A stretch of DNA of 64,000 nt, taken from NCBI GenBank assembly GCA_035610365.1, contig CM069432.1, positions 7,316,001 to 7,380,000 of the forward strand, read 5' to 3'. Made by a program: the position numbers and the translations under genes. The notes beneath the pieces are model-generated. The model ran no database searches. It saw nothing but the letters and a program-made list of their open reading frames with translations, and was not told the DNA's origin. This DNA comes from Aquatica leii. Lineage: Eukaryota; Arthropoda; Insecta; Coleoptera; Lampyridae. Positions 1 to 11,338 of the stretch are shown here, one piece after another; position 1 is the stretch's first letter, and each line of letters begins with the position of its first letter.

Positions 1-216
1 TTTCAGAACAAGAAACTGGATGCGACACCGATAGAAAGGATAGTAGCGATAGCAGCAGCTTTCTTCATTTCGGTAACTTCTTTGATCATAAAAGTAACAG
101 TCAATGGATTTTTCCTAAACCGCTATCCTTCTTGGTTGGTAACTACAGACTAACATTTGAACACCTGTTCTTCGGAAAACGACCTCGAACATGTTTCAAA
201 CTGTTCTACAATTCAG
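1..216 (-). pseudogene. Decayed macro-domain end and CCCH finger (copy A)
   Basis: The minus strand continues the alignment to the C-terminal part of the macro/CCCH protein at 57703-58344. The segment coding the CCCH finger there is recognisable by DNA identity. Here two of its four zinc ligands read as Tyr, so the finger is dead in this copy. The frame upstream is interrupted by a stop at 217-219. Confidence 0.65.
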
Positions 217-894
217 TTAATCTATGCCACAACCAAGCTTGGGTACTGCCAATTTCTTAACATGGCGGAACTCCATTTCTCTTTTGAAATTCCATAATGT
301 CCGCCACAGATTTTTGTATAACGGTTTGATACTTGAGTATTTCTTGGTGACCAGATAAAAAGTGAAGCGTTTGTCACCATGTAGTCTTAAAATTTTTCCG
401 ACTGCCGGTTGCTGTCTTCGTAGTTCATCTACCTGCGCAAACTTGTTTTTAAATACGACTGCAACCCCTCTGGACATGTCAAGATACTCGCTCACGCAAT
501 GTGCGATGGCGTAATCTGTTTCTGTTTGCAACAGATCTTGTTGTTCCTCGGTGGTAACTCCAAACCTAGCTTTTCCAGAACCTCCGTATAAGTTCATATA
601 CTTTTCGAACTTCATTCCTTCGATTTGATTCCTGGTTTTGCTACTTATTACTCTGGTTCGGACTTGAACTTGTGTATTGTGATTATCGCCAGCAAACGGG
701 GTAGACGATCGACGTGGACCACTTTTGGCTTGGTTTTTGGATGCGATATATGACGTCTTTAATACGCTGCACGACTTCATAGGGGCTTTCCCATTGCCTT
801 TGCAGCTTCGGCGACAAACCACGTCTTCTTTGGTGATTATACAACCACACCATGTCGCCAGGTTGAAACCCACCATTTTGTGCATTGACGTCAT
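217..894 (-). pseudogene. Integrase tail fused in frame to a macro domain (copy A)
   Basis: The frame opens in the decayed integrase C-terminal region. From about residue 66 it follows the true polyprotein tail (FAGDNHN, QVQVRTRVISS) and runs without a break through a linker (YGGSGKARFG) into a macro domain. The domain starts at ETDYAIAHCVSE and continues DMSRGVAVVFKNKF, FYLVTKKYS and KLAVPKLGCGID. This order matches the OARD1/TARG1 type: the ADP-ribose loop, the catalytic Lys of TKK and the Asp of GCGxD. The frame ends in a stop immediately after GCGID; the other copy has Gln there. The N-terminal strand and first loop seen here are deleted in the young copy. The fused frame suggests the ancestral protein was a C-terminal extension of pol. 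Confidence 0.8.
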
Positions 895-1445
895 ATCTAG
901 TCTTCATTCTGTAGCTGGCAATTTGTGTGTTTTTACGGACTTCGTCTGACCTCTTGGCCAGCTTGCTAACGTAGTCTTCTCCAGCAACTTCTTTTTCCGG
1001 TCTTCGTCCAAATTGGAGGTCACAAAGCAGTCGTATTTCGCGATTGAGCATCACACAGAATGGTGTTTGGCCTGTGTTTTTGTGAAAAGATGATCGGTAG
1101 GCCATTAGGAAAAGATGCAAGTACTGATCTCAGCCTTTTTGGTGTTCGGACACTACTTTGGCTAAGTATTTTCTCATTGTTTGATTCATTCGCTCACCCA
1201 TGCCGTCAGATTGAAGATGAAGAGGCGTCGTCCTAGTTTTCTTAATTCCCAACAGTCGGCAAACTTCTTGAAATAGCCCACACTCAAAGTTGCGGCCTTG
1301 ATCGGAGTGTAATTCTCACGGAACTCCAAACCGACAGAAAAATTATTTTACTAATACCTCTGCGACTGTAGCTGCTTCTTTATTGGGTATGGCGTAAGCC
1401 TCCGTCCATTTCGTGAATGCGATGTCAATCGTTACTCTTTTCATG
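640..1445 (-). pseudogene. Integrase C-terminal half, degenerate (copy A)
   Basis: The minus strand codes the post-catalytic part of a Ty3/gypsy integrase. Motifs are LFLMAYRSSFH, TGQTPFCVML, REIRLLCDLQFGRRPE and QPGDMVWLYNHQRRRGLSPKLQRQWE, the last being the chromodomain-like/GPY region (split by me here only to name it). The longest open stretch is 683-1120. Frameshifts separate it from the DDE core remnant at about 1120-1440, where the sequence still aligns to 58980-59290. It is non-functional. Confidence 0.8.
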
Positions 1446-1985
1446 CGGTTTTAAGAACTAACCTTATCAGCGACGACGAGGTATCAAACTTGATTCCAAT
1501 GCTGGCGACGTAAAAACCCATATAAATAAACGCAATATCCACAATCCAAATTTTACTGTTATCGATTGAGAATTAATAATTAAGAAATATGAATCAAGAA
1601 TTAAGAATCCAAAATTAAGAGCTAAAACAACCAAATTAAAATAAATATATAATATATATATAAATAATTATAATGAAAACACAAAAAAACACTTACGCTC
1701 ACGAAGAACCTCTAGAAAAATAATTGTCTTGTTAAGACTATAAATAGAATAACCTAATCCGAAATAAGTCGAAGTTTTAAATTAATTAAGTTCCAAAGGG
1801 AATTGGTAAAACAAACTTCTCCAGAATAATGTTCCGACGATTTTTCTACAATAACGTAAAACTTTTTAAAATCAGAGTACCATATGCGCTATTTGATAAC
1901 AAACATTCCCAAAGACATAAAATTTAAAAATTTTACAATACCCACAGAATTAAATAAAACTTAAATTTTGGTAACACGAAAAATC
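1446..1985. other. AT-rich replacement block inside copy A
   Basis: About 540 bases do not align to the intact element, although both flanks do (breaks near 59290 and 59640 of the other copy). The block is very AT-rich with runs such as TATATAATATATATATAAAT and no convincing reading frame. It replaces about 340 bp of integrase. It may be an insertion plus deletion or a rearranged repeat fragment. No terminal repeats were found. Confidence 0.6.
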
Positions 1986-1989
1986 GTTA

Positions 1990-3044
1990 CAATGTTTTTG
2001 CCCAAAGCGCTCACTTCCTCCCAGGTTGGTCGTCGGCCGTTTTCTTTCCAGTTCAGGAGTAGTCTTATTTTAGGATCGTTTTCTTGACGCGACGTAACTG
2101 CTCAGGTTCACAGTCATCATCAACCATAGCAGTTCTCCGGAGGCATTCAACGTTTTCTTATAGTCGCGAACAATGGCTGCAGTCCGCCGGACATGGTCTT
2201 CTGGATAAGGCATCAGCGTTCCGATGACTGCTTCCGGCACGGTGTTCTGTGTCATAGTCATACTCTTGCAGTCTCTCGATCCATCTTGCCACTTGTTTTT
2301 CCGGGTTACAAAACTGCAGTAGCCATTATAAAGCAGCGTGGTCCTCTCAGTAAAGTCTATACAACTATTTGTAGAAATGTTCTATGGACTTGACGACTGC
2401 TAACAGCTCCCTCCTAGTCACGCAATAATTCCTTTTGACCTAGACAAAACCTTGCTAAAATACGCGATAACTTTTTCTTGTCCATCTTGAACCTGCGAAA
2501 GAACCGTGCCTACGGCCAGATTGCTTGCGTCTATGTCCAAAATAAATTTTCCATCTTCTCTGGGATAATTCAAAATCGGCGAAGTGACTAGGGCCTGTTT
2601 TAGTTAAAGAAAAGAATTTTCGCAGTCTTCGTTCCATCTAAATTCTGCTCTTTCATCCGTTAATTTCGTCAAAAGTTTGGCAATATTGGCAAATCCGGGC
2701 ACCAATCGTCTATAATAGGTGCACAACTTAAAGAAACTTCGGACCTGATGTTTGTCGATTGGTCTTAGTTATGCTTGCACTGCTCGGATTTTGTCTGGAT
2801 CAGCCTTTACTCCATCTCTAGATACGACGTGGCCAAAATATTGCATTTCCTTCTTAAATACGTGGCACTTCTTTTAACTCAGTTTGAGATTAGCCCCACG
2901 TCGTCGCTGAAACACTTCTTCCAAGTTGTTCAAGTGTTCTTCAAACGACCTTCCAATTACGATCACGCCGTCCAGGTAAACCGAACACGTCTTCCAAGAC
3001 AATCCGGACAAGATGGTCTCTATCAAACGCTCGAACGTTTTAAA
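1990..3044 (-). pseudogene. RT palm to RNase H region, degenerate (copy A)
   Basis: The minus strand aligns base for base with 59634-60676 of the intact copy. It covers the RT thumb, the tether, RNase H and the start of the integrase zinc region. It is broken by many indels, so only short frames remain (for example 2070-2261 and 2455-2637). Near 2700-2730 it keeps about 17 bp, a TATAATAG-containing stretch, that the young copy has lost; that loss frameshifts pol there. The segment ends abruptly at about 3044, upstream of the polymerase active-site coding region. Confidence 0.8.
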
Positions 3045-3547
3045 GTGACATCATCAGCTACACTAAAAAGCTTGAAAGATTTTTTAAACGTTCATCAAAC
3101 TTGTGTACACGCTATAAAGTATAAAGTCATTAGGTATTGACGACTTCGCAGATTTCTTATTATTTTCTTTATCGTTAAATAATATAGATCCAACTACTAA
3201 ACGTGCTTTCGAAAATAAATACATTGTAACGTCCCGTTTGAGTTCATTACAATTAAAATTCAATTTTACATTCGTTTATTTTTTGCAACTAATATTGCAC
3301 GTAAATTTATTCAGTTTGACAACGTCGCGTCGTATTTCGGAAGCGTCTGCGTAGTCGACTTGAGTTGTAGCTTAAGCTGGTACTTCCGCTTGGGCCACGC
3401 TTGGCGTGCGTGTCGTAGTGATGCGGGGAAGTCAAATTTACTTGATTATGGCGTAAAAACGCATGCAATTTAATTTTTATTCATTCCATCTAATTATTGT
3501 GATTTCGCAATATTGCGCAATATAGTTAGACAAAGGAAATTATTTTG

Positions 3548-3574
3548 AAGACCGTTGCTAAGTGTAACGGTCTT
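3548..3574 (+). repeat. Perfect 9-bp stem-loop in the BEL 5' region
   Basis: AAGACCGTT and AACGGTCTT form a perfect 9-bp stem around a 9-nt loop, followed by a short T run. It lies in the untranslated 5' region of the BEL element. A role in RNA folding or packaging is possible but not shown. It is not a bacterial terminator in this genomic context. Confidence 0.6.
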
Positions 3575-4085
3575 TTTATTGGATCTTTTCGTTTATTGGA
3601 TTTTTTATTCTGGATATTTTATTTTATATCGGTTTTTACTGGATCTTTCATTTTAGTTTTGTCGTTTAATTACTGGATTTTTCGTTATTGAAGTTTATTA
3701 TGCATTGGTTTTATTCCTGGTGTTGAAGAATCTTATCACTTCAAGCAAGTATGTGCTAAAAATAGAAGATATACGATAACGTCATATCATGTGATGAGTC
3801 AACTGGAATTAATACTACCTGTTATGTTTTTATCACCAATTTAAAGGTGGTTGGCGCCCTAATATTTTATTTTAAATCCTGTTTTTTTTTCTTATATGTT
3901 TAATTCAAATATTGTTCTCTAATGTAAATAGTATATTAAGTTATAGTTAATAAATTAACGGAGTTCACGTCTTTGTATTTACTTGCATACCATACCCAGA
4001 GGTCTGTGCTTACGATTGCTACCGTGGTCAAATTATTATTTTTACTTTTTAGTATACGTTCTTTATTTCGGAAATTATTTATTTA
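3575..4085 (+). other. BEL 5' untranslated or deleted gag region
   Basis: About 500 AT-rich bases precede the first recognisable gag residues. TGGTTGGCGCC near 3846 resembles a retroelement primer-binding context but cannot be assigned to a tRNA with confidence. The long N-terminal gag domain usual in BEL elements is absent. Confidence 0.4.
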
Positions 4086-4902
4086 TAACATTTCCAATAA
4101 GATACCGCTGTATGCAAATCTAATTGAGTTTATTACTCAGCAGATGCGCAGCTACGAGTTATCCGAACCTTATTCTAAACCATTTAATGCTTCTAATAAA
4201 AACAAAAGTAAATTACAATTGTCATCAAAACCTTCGCACTTTTATAATTCGTTGCACTCTTCATAAGTTCGGAATTTAACATGTCCTCGTTGTAAAGGCA
4301 TACATTTATTGTATCAATGTCCAGAATTCATAAATTTAAATTTGTCAGACAAATACGACTACTTACGTGAATCAAATAGGTGTTATAATTGTCTCGGAAA
4401 TCATTCTCGTTCGAGTTGCAAATCTAAGTCGGTTTGTAGAGTTTGCGGCGGAAATAAACATCACACTGTATTGCATTCGACGCAAAAACCGCTTCATCTT
4501 GCTTCAGTGCATGCTAACGTTGCTTCCGAATCAGTAAAGAATGCCTTGCAAACTTCTCATGAAGTTCAACCGTCCACTTCACATAAATCAGATGCTTCTC
4601 TGTTTACCTCAACTTCCTTATCTAGTTTGGCAGCACCTCAGGTAAAACAAGTATTGTTAGGAACCGTTCAGACTTACATTGCTGATAAAAATGGTTTTTT
4701 TCACAGAATACGCACCCTCATAGATCCCGGGTCACAAATTTCCGCTATTACTGAATCTTTAGTAAAGTTGCTCGGGTTAAAACCGCAATTAGCTTGTACA
4801 GAGCTATCAGGAATCGGTAAGTCCTCAGAGTATTGTAAATTGCTGTCTTCGTTCAAAATTTTCAACTCATACAATGTGTCTTCCTGTGTTAGTTTTACTT
4901 AA
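4086..4902 (+). pseudogene. BEL gag C-terminus and aspartic protease
   Basis: The frame resumes with a gag C-terminal helix region (LYANLIEFITQQMRSYELSE). It is crossed by a stop at 4264-4266 and continues into Cys/His knuckles (CPRCKGIHLLYQC, CYNCLGNHSRSSC, CRVCGGNKHHTVLH). An A17-type protease follows with active-site signature LIDPGSQISAI around 4715-4745. The frame breaks near 4880 and continues in another frame at 4874. The product would be the nucleocapsid and protease of the element. Confidence 0.8.
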
Positions 4903-6946
4903 ACTTGCTAATCGAATACCTTCTTCTCAGTTACCTGAAAGTGTTTTAGAACAGTTTCGCCACTTGAACTTAGCAGACGAAACGTATCATATTCCTTCTT
5001 CTATCGATTTGCTATTAGGTGCCGACGTATACCCTACCATTTTTAATCAAGAAGGAAAAGTATATGTTACCGGTTATCCCTCTGCGGTAAACACTTATTT
5101 CGGATAGACAATTATAGGTCCCACAGATTTTCCCAATAATGATCAGACATTGCAAACTATGCTTACTTTTTCTGAATTATCCAAAGATTTAAAACGGTTT
5201 TGGGAAGCTGAAGAAATTTTTAAAGCTCCACCTTCTGATCCAACAAATTTGTATGTTGAACAACGTTTTATAAAGACTCACAAACGTGACGAAACTGGAA
5301 GATATGTTGTAGCGCTTCCATTTAAACCTAATACGAGTCCTTTTTCCTCAAATTCTTCACGAGGTTCATGGTCTTTGTTAAAATTAGAAACTCGATTACG
5401 CAGTGTTTTCGAAAAATTCAAACAATACAATGATTTTATGTAAGATTACTTGATATCAGAACATATGTCAATTGCTTGTTGTCCTTCCACGTATATAATA
5501 CCGCACCATGTCGTCACTAAACAATCAAGTTCCACAACAAACATTCGCGTTGTATTTAAGGCTTCCGATCCTGATTCAACAGGAGTTTCTCTTAACGAGC
5601 GATTACTGCCCGGACCCAAACTACAAACAGACCTTATTCAAATCTTATTAAAATTTCGTTGTTATCCTGTTGCATTATGTGCAGATATACAAGAAATGTA
5701 CCGTCAGACAATTCGAAAGGAAGATAGAGCTGTACAACATATTCTTTGGCGCGCTTATCCTGATGACAATGTACAGGAGTTTGAACTCAATACTGTTACT
5801 TATGGTCTTACTCCTTCCGCCTACTTGGCAATACGCGTATTACATCAACTTGTTCACGATGATGGTGCACGATATCCAGATGCGTCTTGTGCCATCATGA
5901 AGTCTACATATGTAGACGATGTGATAAGTGGTCATCAAGATGTTTCTTCTGCTATAAATTTACGAAACCAGTTAACTGATTTATTTAAGGGCGGAGGTGT
6001 TCAACTCAGAAAATGGGCTAGTAGTCATCCTGAAGTTTTAGCCGAGTTACCGGAAGATCATATAGAATCGCAATTGGATTTTTCTGACAAGGAAAATTCT
6101 TTAAAAATCCTAGGATTATCTTGGAATCTAACCTCTGACTTTCTTTTGTTTCGAGTGCTGCCTTACGATGATAATATTACAAAACGAAATTTGTTATCGT
6201 ATATCGCACGAATTTTTGACCCGCTTGAGTTTTTGGCACCCGTTGTTTTTTCGATGAAAGTTCTACTTCAACATTTGTGGTTAGCCCAAGTTGGTTGGGA
6301 CGATTTGATTCCACCAGCACTAGAAAAAAAATGGTTATTATTTACAGAAAACATTTTTCTTCTTGCTACCGTTAAAATCCCTAGGTGCGTGCTTCCACAG
6401 AAAGTTGCTCTAATTAGGCTTGCGGGATTTTGTGATGCTTCAGAAAAGAGTTATTCTGCTGTTCTATACTTATGCGTTCAGTCAAATTCAAATTTTTTTT
6501 TCTATTTTTGGAAGGCAAAAACCAAAGTAGCACCACTCAAAATCATGTCTATTCCTCGTTTGGAGATGATCGCCGCCGTTTTATTAGTCAATTTAGTCGA
6601 ATCAGTAGTGACTGTTTCTTTGCCATTTTTTATTGAATATTTTCACTTATTTTCAGATTCAGAGATAGTTTTATCTTGGATTATGACTCCACCACACTTA
6701 TTAAAAACGTTTGTGTGTAATAGGATTGTTACGATAACAGAAAAAACTTCAAAGTGTGTTTGGTCTTACATTAAATCTGACAATCCCGCTGACCTTCCTT
6801 CGCGAGAATTAACTGTATCTCAGTTTGTTAGTCCGGATATCAAAATATTTTGGTTCAATGGTCCCCCATTTTTGAACAAAGAAGTTTCAAAATGGCCACC
6901 TCCTTTTCAAATGCATAATAAGCATTCTTTTTGCTTTCTGAAATGA
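4874..6946 (+). pseudogene. BEL protease end, reverse transcriptase and RNase H
   Basis: One frame runs from 4874 to 6946 with stops at 5105-5107 and 5441-5443. It starts with the protease C-terminal lobe (LPESVLEQFRHLNLAD, LLLGADVYP). It then enters the Pao-type RT: RVVFKASDPDSTGVSLNERL, LCADIQEMYRQ and the catalytic YVDDVISG at about 5905-5930. RNase H-like motifs follow (FCDASEKSYSAVLYL, SDSEIVLSWI, NPADLPSREL). The stretch after 5450 is the best-preserved, nearly 500 codons. It would copy element RNA to DNA; the two stops and the flanking frameshifts make it defective. Confidence 0.85.
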
Positions 6947-8456
6947 AACAAGACTTCAATTGTTTACTTACAAAGCATACAACCTCAAATCCGTTATTAG
7001 ACAAAATAAATAATATCTCAAGTTTCTTAAGATTACGTCGTGTTTTTGCTTGGATAAGACGTTTTATTCACAATTCAAGGCTTCGAGATGGCGAACGTAT
7101 TTCTGGATCGTTATCCGTGGCAGAATTAGAAAGTTCTACATTATCCCTTACAAAAATTACTCAAAACCATTATTTTCATTCTGAAATAAAACAAATCCAA
7201 AATAAAACGAACGCAAGTCGCAACCCAGCATCGTTATCGCCTTTTATTGATTCTTTTGGTTTCCTCAGGGTGAGCGGAAGATTACGTTACTCCGCTTTGC
7301 ATGAAGCAGCCAAGCACCCGTTATTGCTACCTAAAAATGCACATCTCTCTAAATTAATATGTTTTTATTATCATCTGTCATTACATTCTGGTCCTAACAC
7401 TGTTCAAGCTCTTATTAGAACAAAATTCTGGATTTTATCGCTTCGTGGTTTGCTTCGAAAATGCATACGAGCATGTTTTACTTGTTATAAATTTCGTGGT
7501 ATTACTTTTCAACTTCCAATGGCTGATTTTCCTGGTTCTAGAGTTTCTATCTCTCGCCCTTTTTCACAAGTAGGTGTAGACTATGCCGGGTCTTTTTCAG
7601 TAACATCTAACCGCTTACGTAGACCAGTAGTCACTAAAGGTTACTTATGTTTATTTATTTGTTTTATAACTAAAGTGGCACATCTTGAGTTTGTATCTGA
7701 GTTGAGCATTGATGCTTTTTTAGCTGCACTTGATAGATTTGTAGCTAGACGGGGTTTACCTTCAGTTATTTACTCTGATAATGAGCGTAACTTTATAGGA
7801 ACCTGTAAGCACATAACGGAAGTTTACAAATTTTTAGTTCTTTATGTCACAGATATTTGTGATTTTTTATCTACACACAAGTAAAATGGCAGTTTACTTC
7901 TCCATATAGCCCTCATTTTGGAGGTTTGTGGGAAGCATCTATCAAATCTGCCAACGTTTTGCTTTATCGCTTGTTAGGTAATGCATCAGCTACATTCGAA
8001 GAATACGTTACCTTATTCGCTATAATCGAAGCTGTTCTTAACAGTCGTCCTTTGTGCACCTTATCTGAAGATCCCTCGGAGTCTTGTGATTATCTCAGCC
8101 CTGGTCATTTTTTAATAGGGTCACCTTTACTTTCTGTACCGGAAAATCCTATTCCCGAGTCACGTAACATGCGTAACCGTTGGTTAAGACAAAATCAGAT
8201 TCTTCAATCGTTTTGGAATCGTTGGTCGAAAGAGTACTTGAACCATGTGATTCAACGCAATAAGTGGACATCTAACACGTCGATTCCAAATGTTGGAGAT
8301 ATCGTGTTACTGAAAGGACTTGGCCTATAGGACGTATTGAATGTTTGTATCCAGGTTCAGACCGTATAGCTAGAGTTGCTTCAATTCGTACAGGTAGTGG
8401 TATCTACACTCGTCCAGTCGCAAGCCTTGTACCTCTGCCGGTATCCTCAATTTGTT
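6931..8456 (+). pseudogene. BEL integrase with DUF5641-like tail
   Basis: The frame 6931-7884 codes the integrase zinc-binding region (HLSLHSGPNTVQALIR, CIRACFTCYKF). The catalytic core follows, with the first Asp in VGVDYAGSF and the second in YSDNERNF. A frameshift leads to 7926-8330, with the third acidic position around FAIIEAVLNSRPL and then the conserved LSPGHFLIGSPL. A further shift near 8328 leads to the tail GRIECLYPGSDRIARVASI, ending at TAA 8454-8456. The order and motifs fit BEL/Pao integrase well. It is non-functional through at least three frame breaks. Confidence 0.82.
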
Positions 8457-8458
8457 AA

Positions 8459-10080
8459 TAGTTAAAATTTATTTGCTTTTATTTTTTTATGTTAGTTACA
8501 GTTTATTTGCAATTAAGTTTAATTTGCTTTGCTCTTAGTTTAATTTAACCCTTTTACATTATATGAAATTATTCTAATTTGGTGGGCGGTATGTTAACGC
8601 CAAGTACGTCAATTTGCACTTTCTCTTCCTTTCATTGTTTCTTATCCTTATCACCACTTTCCCATTCCATTCGTTTCCTAGTTTCGACATACAACGCATC
8701 GTAATTTTTAAAAAGGAACTTTTACTGTGCTAACTATTTTCCGCGGCAGTGAAATCGCTTCACGTGTGTCATCTGGCCAGATTGACCAAGAAGACTGCCA
8801 CCATTCCGAGCCTGTGCGGATTACTCGTAAGTGCTAATTTGCGACCACCAGCGCAGCCTTATTCACAAACACCTCTTTTTGTAGCACCACAGCACCCTCT
8901 ATTAATACATCTCCCTAACAGTTGATGATGATGATTATGATGATGATGATAATCACGAAATCCACATTTTCTTGTCGATAGGGTAGTTTTTTTCATCAGC
9001 AAACAGTTTTGTTCTCTTAGGCAAGTAGGCATTCTAGCGATCTGTCGTTGATTACAGCTTCATTCCTTATTTTGAGTTGCTCGCAAGATCTTTATTGAAA
9101 ATATTTAGTAAACGAATACTAATTGCTATCACAAAATGATTAACTTTCAAGATCGACATTTTGTTATCTTCTCATCTAACTGACTGAAAAATTAACAGAA
9201 TATAACAGATAACACTGACACAACTATAATGAATGATATAATTTTAGTGTTTTATTAAACTACTACCAGTTTATTTTCAACTAGAAAATTCAAATTCTGT
9301 TTACACACTATAAGAAACAGCAAGGTCATTTAAATGTGTATCAAATACTGTTCAGTTATGTGTCAAGGAAGTTCAGCTATACCAAACAAACATTGTAAAT
9401 AATTGCAAAAGCGGAACTACATCCGCCCAAGATGAAATAATACTGCCATTATTAATACTATACGCTTACGCAAATTCCATTAAGAGAAAAATTTATTTTC
9501 AAATCGTACATGATGAACTAGTAGGAGGTGAATGAATTCGTCAATTAACAACGCAAATTTAAGATATAAATATATTTATTATATGATGCTAAATTGTATT
9601 ATGATAAATTCTGGCACTTTCACAAACAAGAGAACCTTAAGAAAATTATCAAACATTATAAGGCAATCTATATAATTTGAAACACGTGTAAATATGACAT
9701 CATTCATTTGTCGCGACACATTTTTTGCAGACTTTTTTCTTTGCGAAAAATAGAAAACAATTAATTGGAATAATACCCTAAATTGATCTAGCTGCTGACA
9801 ACAATATTTTTTTTTCAAATCTAATAATAAACTACTGATTAAGTGGTAATTTGAAGGAAAATAAGATTATTTATAGGTAGATTTTTCTTTATCCAATCAT
9901 TCGTTTAAACCAGCGCCCACTTGTACTAAATTTGATTGGAAGTCTTTTCTAGAAGGGTAACTTTTTAATCTCAATAAATTACGAGATGTATGATCATAAG
10001 AACATATAAAGAAATTAGATGGTCACCACGGGGTGCCAAGGAAGCGTCTGCATACTGGGGGTGGCGCCTGTATATTAGCA
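8459..10080. other. Post-BEL region, no gene seen
   Basis: A possible 3' LTR or LTR fragment begins at TGTTAACG (about 8591), but no matching 5' copy was found. A short TGATGATGATTATGATGATG-type microsatellite lies at about 8924-8952. The rest is AT-rich with only short random frames. Confidence 0.5.
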
Positions 10081-10150
10081 TCATTTCATCGTGATCGTCT
10101 CACTTGTTAAGACGTCAACAGAAGACGTCTCGAAAAAAACGAAAAATACG
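10081..10150 (+). other. Possible 5' untranslated exon with strong splice donor
   Basis: A locally GC-richer block carries several ACGTC/GACGTC-type motifs. It ends at a near-perfect spliceosomal donor, TACG|GTAAGTACTT, at 10150/10151, after which the sequence becomes AT-rich. No long frame is present, so if real it is a non-coding first exon of a plus-strand host gene. There is no cDNA evidence, and the start is a guess. Confidence 0.25.
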
Positions 10151-10314
10151 GTAAGTACTTTGCATGCATTTTAATGCGGATGATGATATGTTTCAAGTGT
10201 AAAGTTTATAGATTTGTGTTAATAACTTGTACTTATTTCAAAACTTATTACTTAGTTATTTAAAATATTAACAAAATAATGTGTAATAGCAAAAATTTGT
10301 TAAAAATAAAAGAC

Positions 10315-10387
10315 TGTTTCCGCCCGGGATCGAACCGGGGACCTTGTGCGTGTGAAGCACACGTGATAACCACTACACTACGGAAAC
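10315..10387 (-). tRNA. tRNA-Val (anticodon CAC)
   Basis: The reverse complement folds as a 73-nt tRNA. The acceptor is GTTTCCG/CGGAAAC with discriminator A. The D arm contains A box TAGTGTAGTGG. The anticodon stem TGTGC/GCACA closes a seven-base loop TTCACAC, giving anticodon CAC. The T arm contains B box GGTTCGATCCC. There is no intron and CCA is not encoded. T-rich sequence follows on the minus strand (CTTTTATTTTT), giving a Pol III stop. All stems pair, so it is probably functional. It is the clearest host gene in the window. Confidence 0.97.
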
Positions 10388-11338
10388 ATATATTAAAAGT
10401 TTCGTTTGATTCGGTTAAAAGTGTACAAGTGAAATGCACGATTGTATAATGGGTTGCCTATAAAAACTATAAGTTTTTTATTATATATTTACATTAAAAT
10501 TTAAAATTACAACTCATTTCTATTCTTTATGCTTATAAATATAAACTTCTTACATTAATAAATAATTAAATATTTTAAGAAGACACTATTAATTTTGTTG
10601 CTGATTTTATAAGTTTATAAAATCTGCACAAAGTTGTAAAATAAACTCAATTGCTTTACTTTTTATTATTTCTAGCAAAGTTTTCAATTAGTTTTTATTC
10701 TCGAAATTAAAGGACTCCTTGGTAATAATGAATAAAATGTTATAGCATCCGATTACATAAAGAACATAATTTCTCACCTACGTTCTTAGTACTGTAATAA
10801 ACATTATTGTTGACGATGTAATTTTATATTGCCACTACAAAACTTATATATATATAAATTCAATAAAAATAAATTAGTAAATAAGTTCTGAAAATAAATA
10901 AAACACTTAAACAGTCTTCAGTTTCAAATTTTTATTAAAGATTAAATTTAATTTGTCAAATATTGGTTGTTGGGGGACGATCCGAAGACTTTACCTTTAG
11001 AGGGGCGTTGGACTTACATTTGCCGACTAATGTAATTCCTTTTTAGTTTTGATAGAGTATTAATTGCAAAAATTGTAATATAACACAAAATTAATTTGTT
11101 TATTTACGTATTGGAGGCAAAATACATAAATTTAAAATAAACGTAAAATAATATAACAATAACAATATTGTTTATTGTGCTAATAATCACAGAGATCTTG
11201 CATTCGTCATATAGCAAATATAGTAAAAAGATATAACAAAGTTAATATAACATACATGTAACAGAGTCATACGACGCAGATTATTATTATATGGTTTTAC
11301 ATTTTAATCTTATAATAATATTGTTATTAAATTACACT
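10388..11338. other. AT-rich spacer between tRNA and LINE
   Basis: No coding sequence was recognised. A short GC-richer patch lies at 10970-11030 (GGGGGACGATCCGAAGAC). The last 200 bases, rich in AATAATATTGTTATT, are probably the 3' untranslated end and tail of the minus-strand LINE that follows. Confidence 0.5.

Larger units (their letters stand above)
1..3044 (-). mobile_element. Degenerate Ty3/gypsy retrotransposon, copy A (extends past window start)
   Basis: This is a decayed minus-strand copy of the same family as the element at 57418-63855. Base 1 aligns near 57864 of that copy, so the 3' LTR lies outside the window. Bases 1-1445 match the macro/CCCH tail and the integrase C-terminal half. 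Bases about 1990-3044 match RNase H back to the RT palm. The intervening part of integrase is missing and replaced by unrelated AT-rich sequence. Homology stops abruptly near 3044. Many stops and frameshifts are present. It is nonetheless valuable because it keeps segments deleted from the younger copy. Confidence 0.9.
3226..8456 (+). mobile_element. BEL/Pao LTR retrotransposon, 5'-deleted and decayed
   Basis: The plus strand carries the BEL/Pao order: gag zinc knuckles, A17-type aspartic protease, reverse transcriptase, RNase H, integrase and the C-terminal DUF5641-like tail. A TGTAACG at 3226 could begin a 5' LTR, and a purine-rich GGTGGGCGG followed by TGTTAACG near 8580-8595 could mark a 3' LTR start. 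The two putative LTRs do not match each other, so the boundaries are uncertain. The N-terminal gag (DUF1759-like) is missing. At least two in-frame stops within the RT frame and four frameshifts make it non-autonomous. Confidence 0.85.

Noticed and set aside
3548-3574. Hairpin followed by T run as a bacterial-type terminator
   Set aside because: The context is a eukaryotic retrotransposon; no prokaryotic gene structure exists in the window.
8924-8952. CRISPR-like short repeats
   Set aside because: This is a simple TGATGATGA microsatellite with no spacers; no CRISPR array exists in the window.
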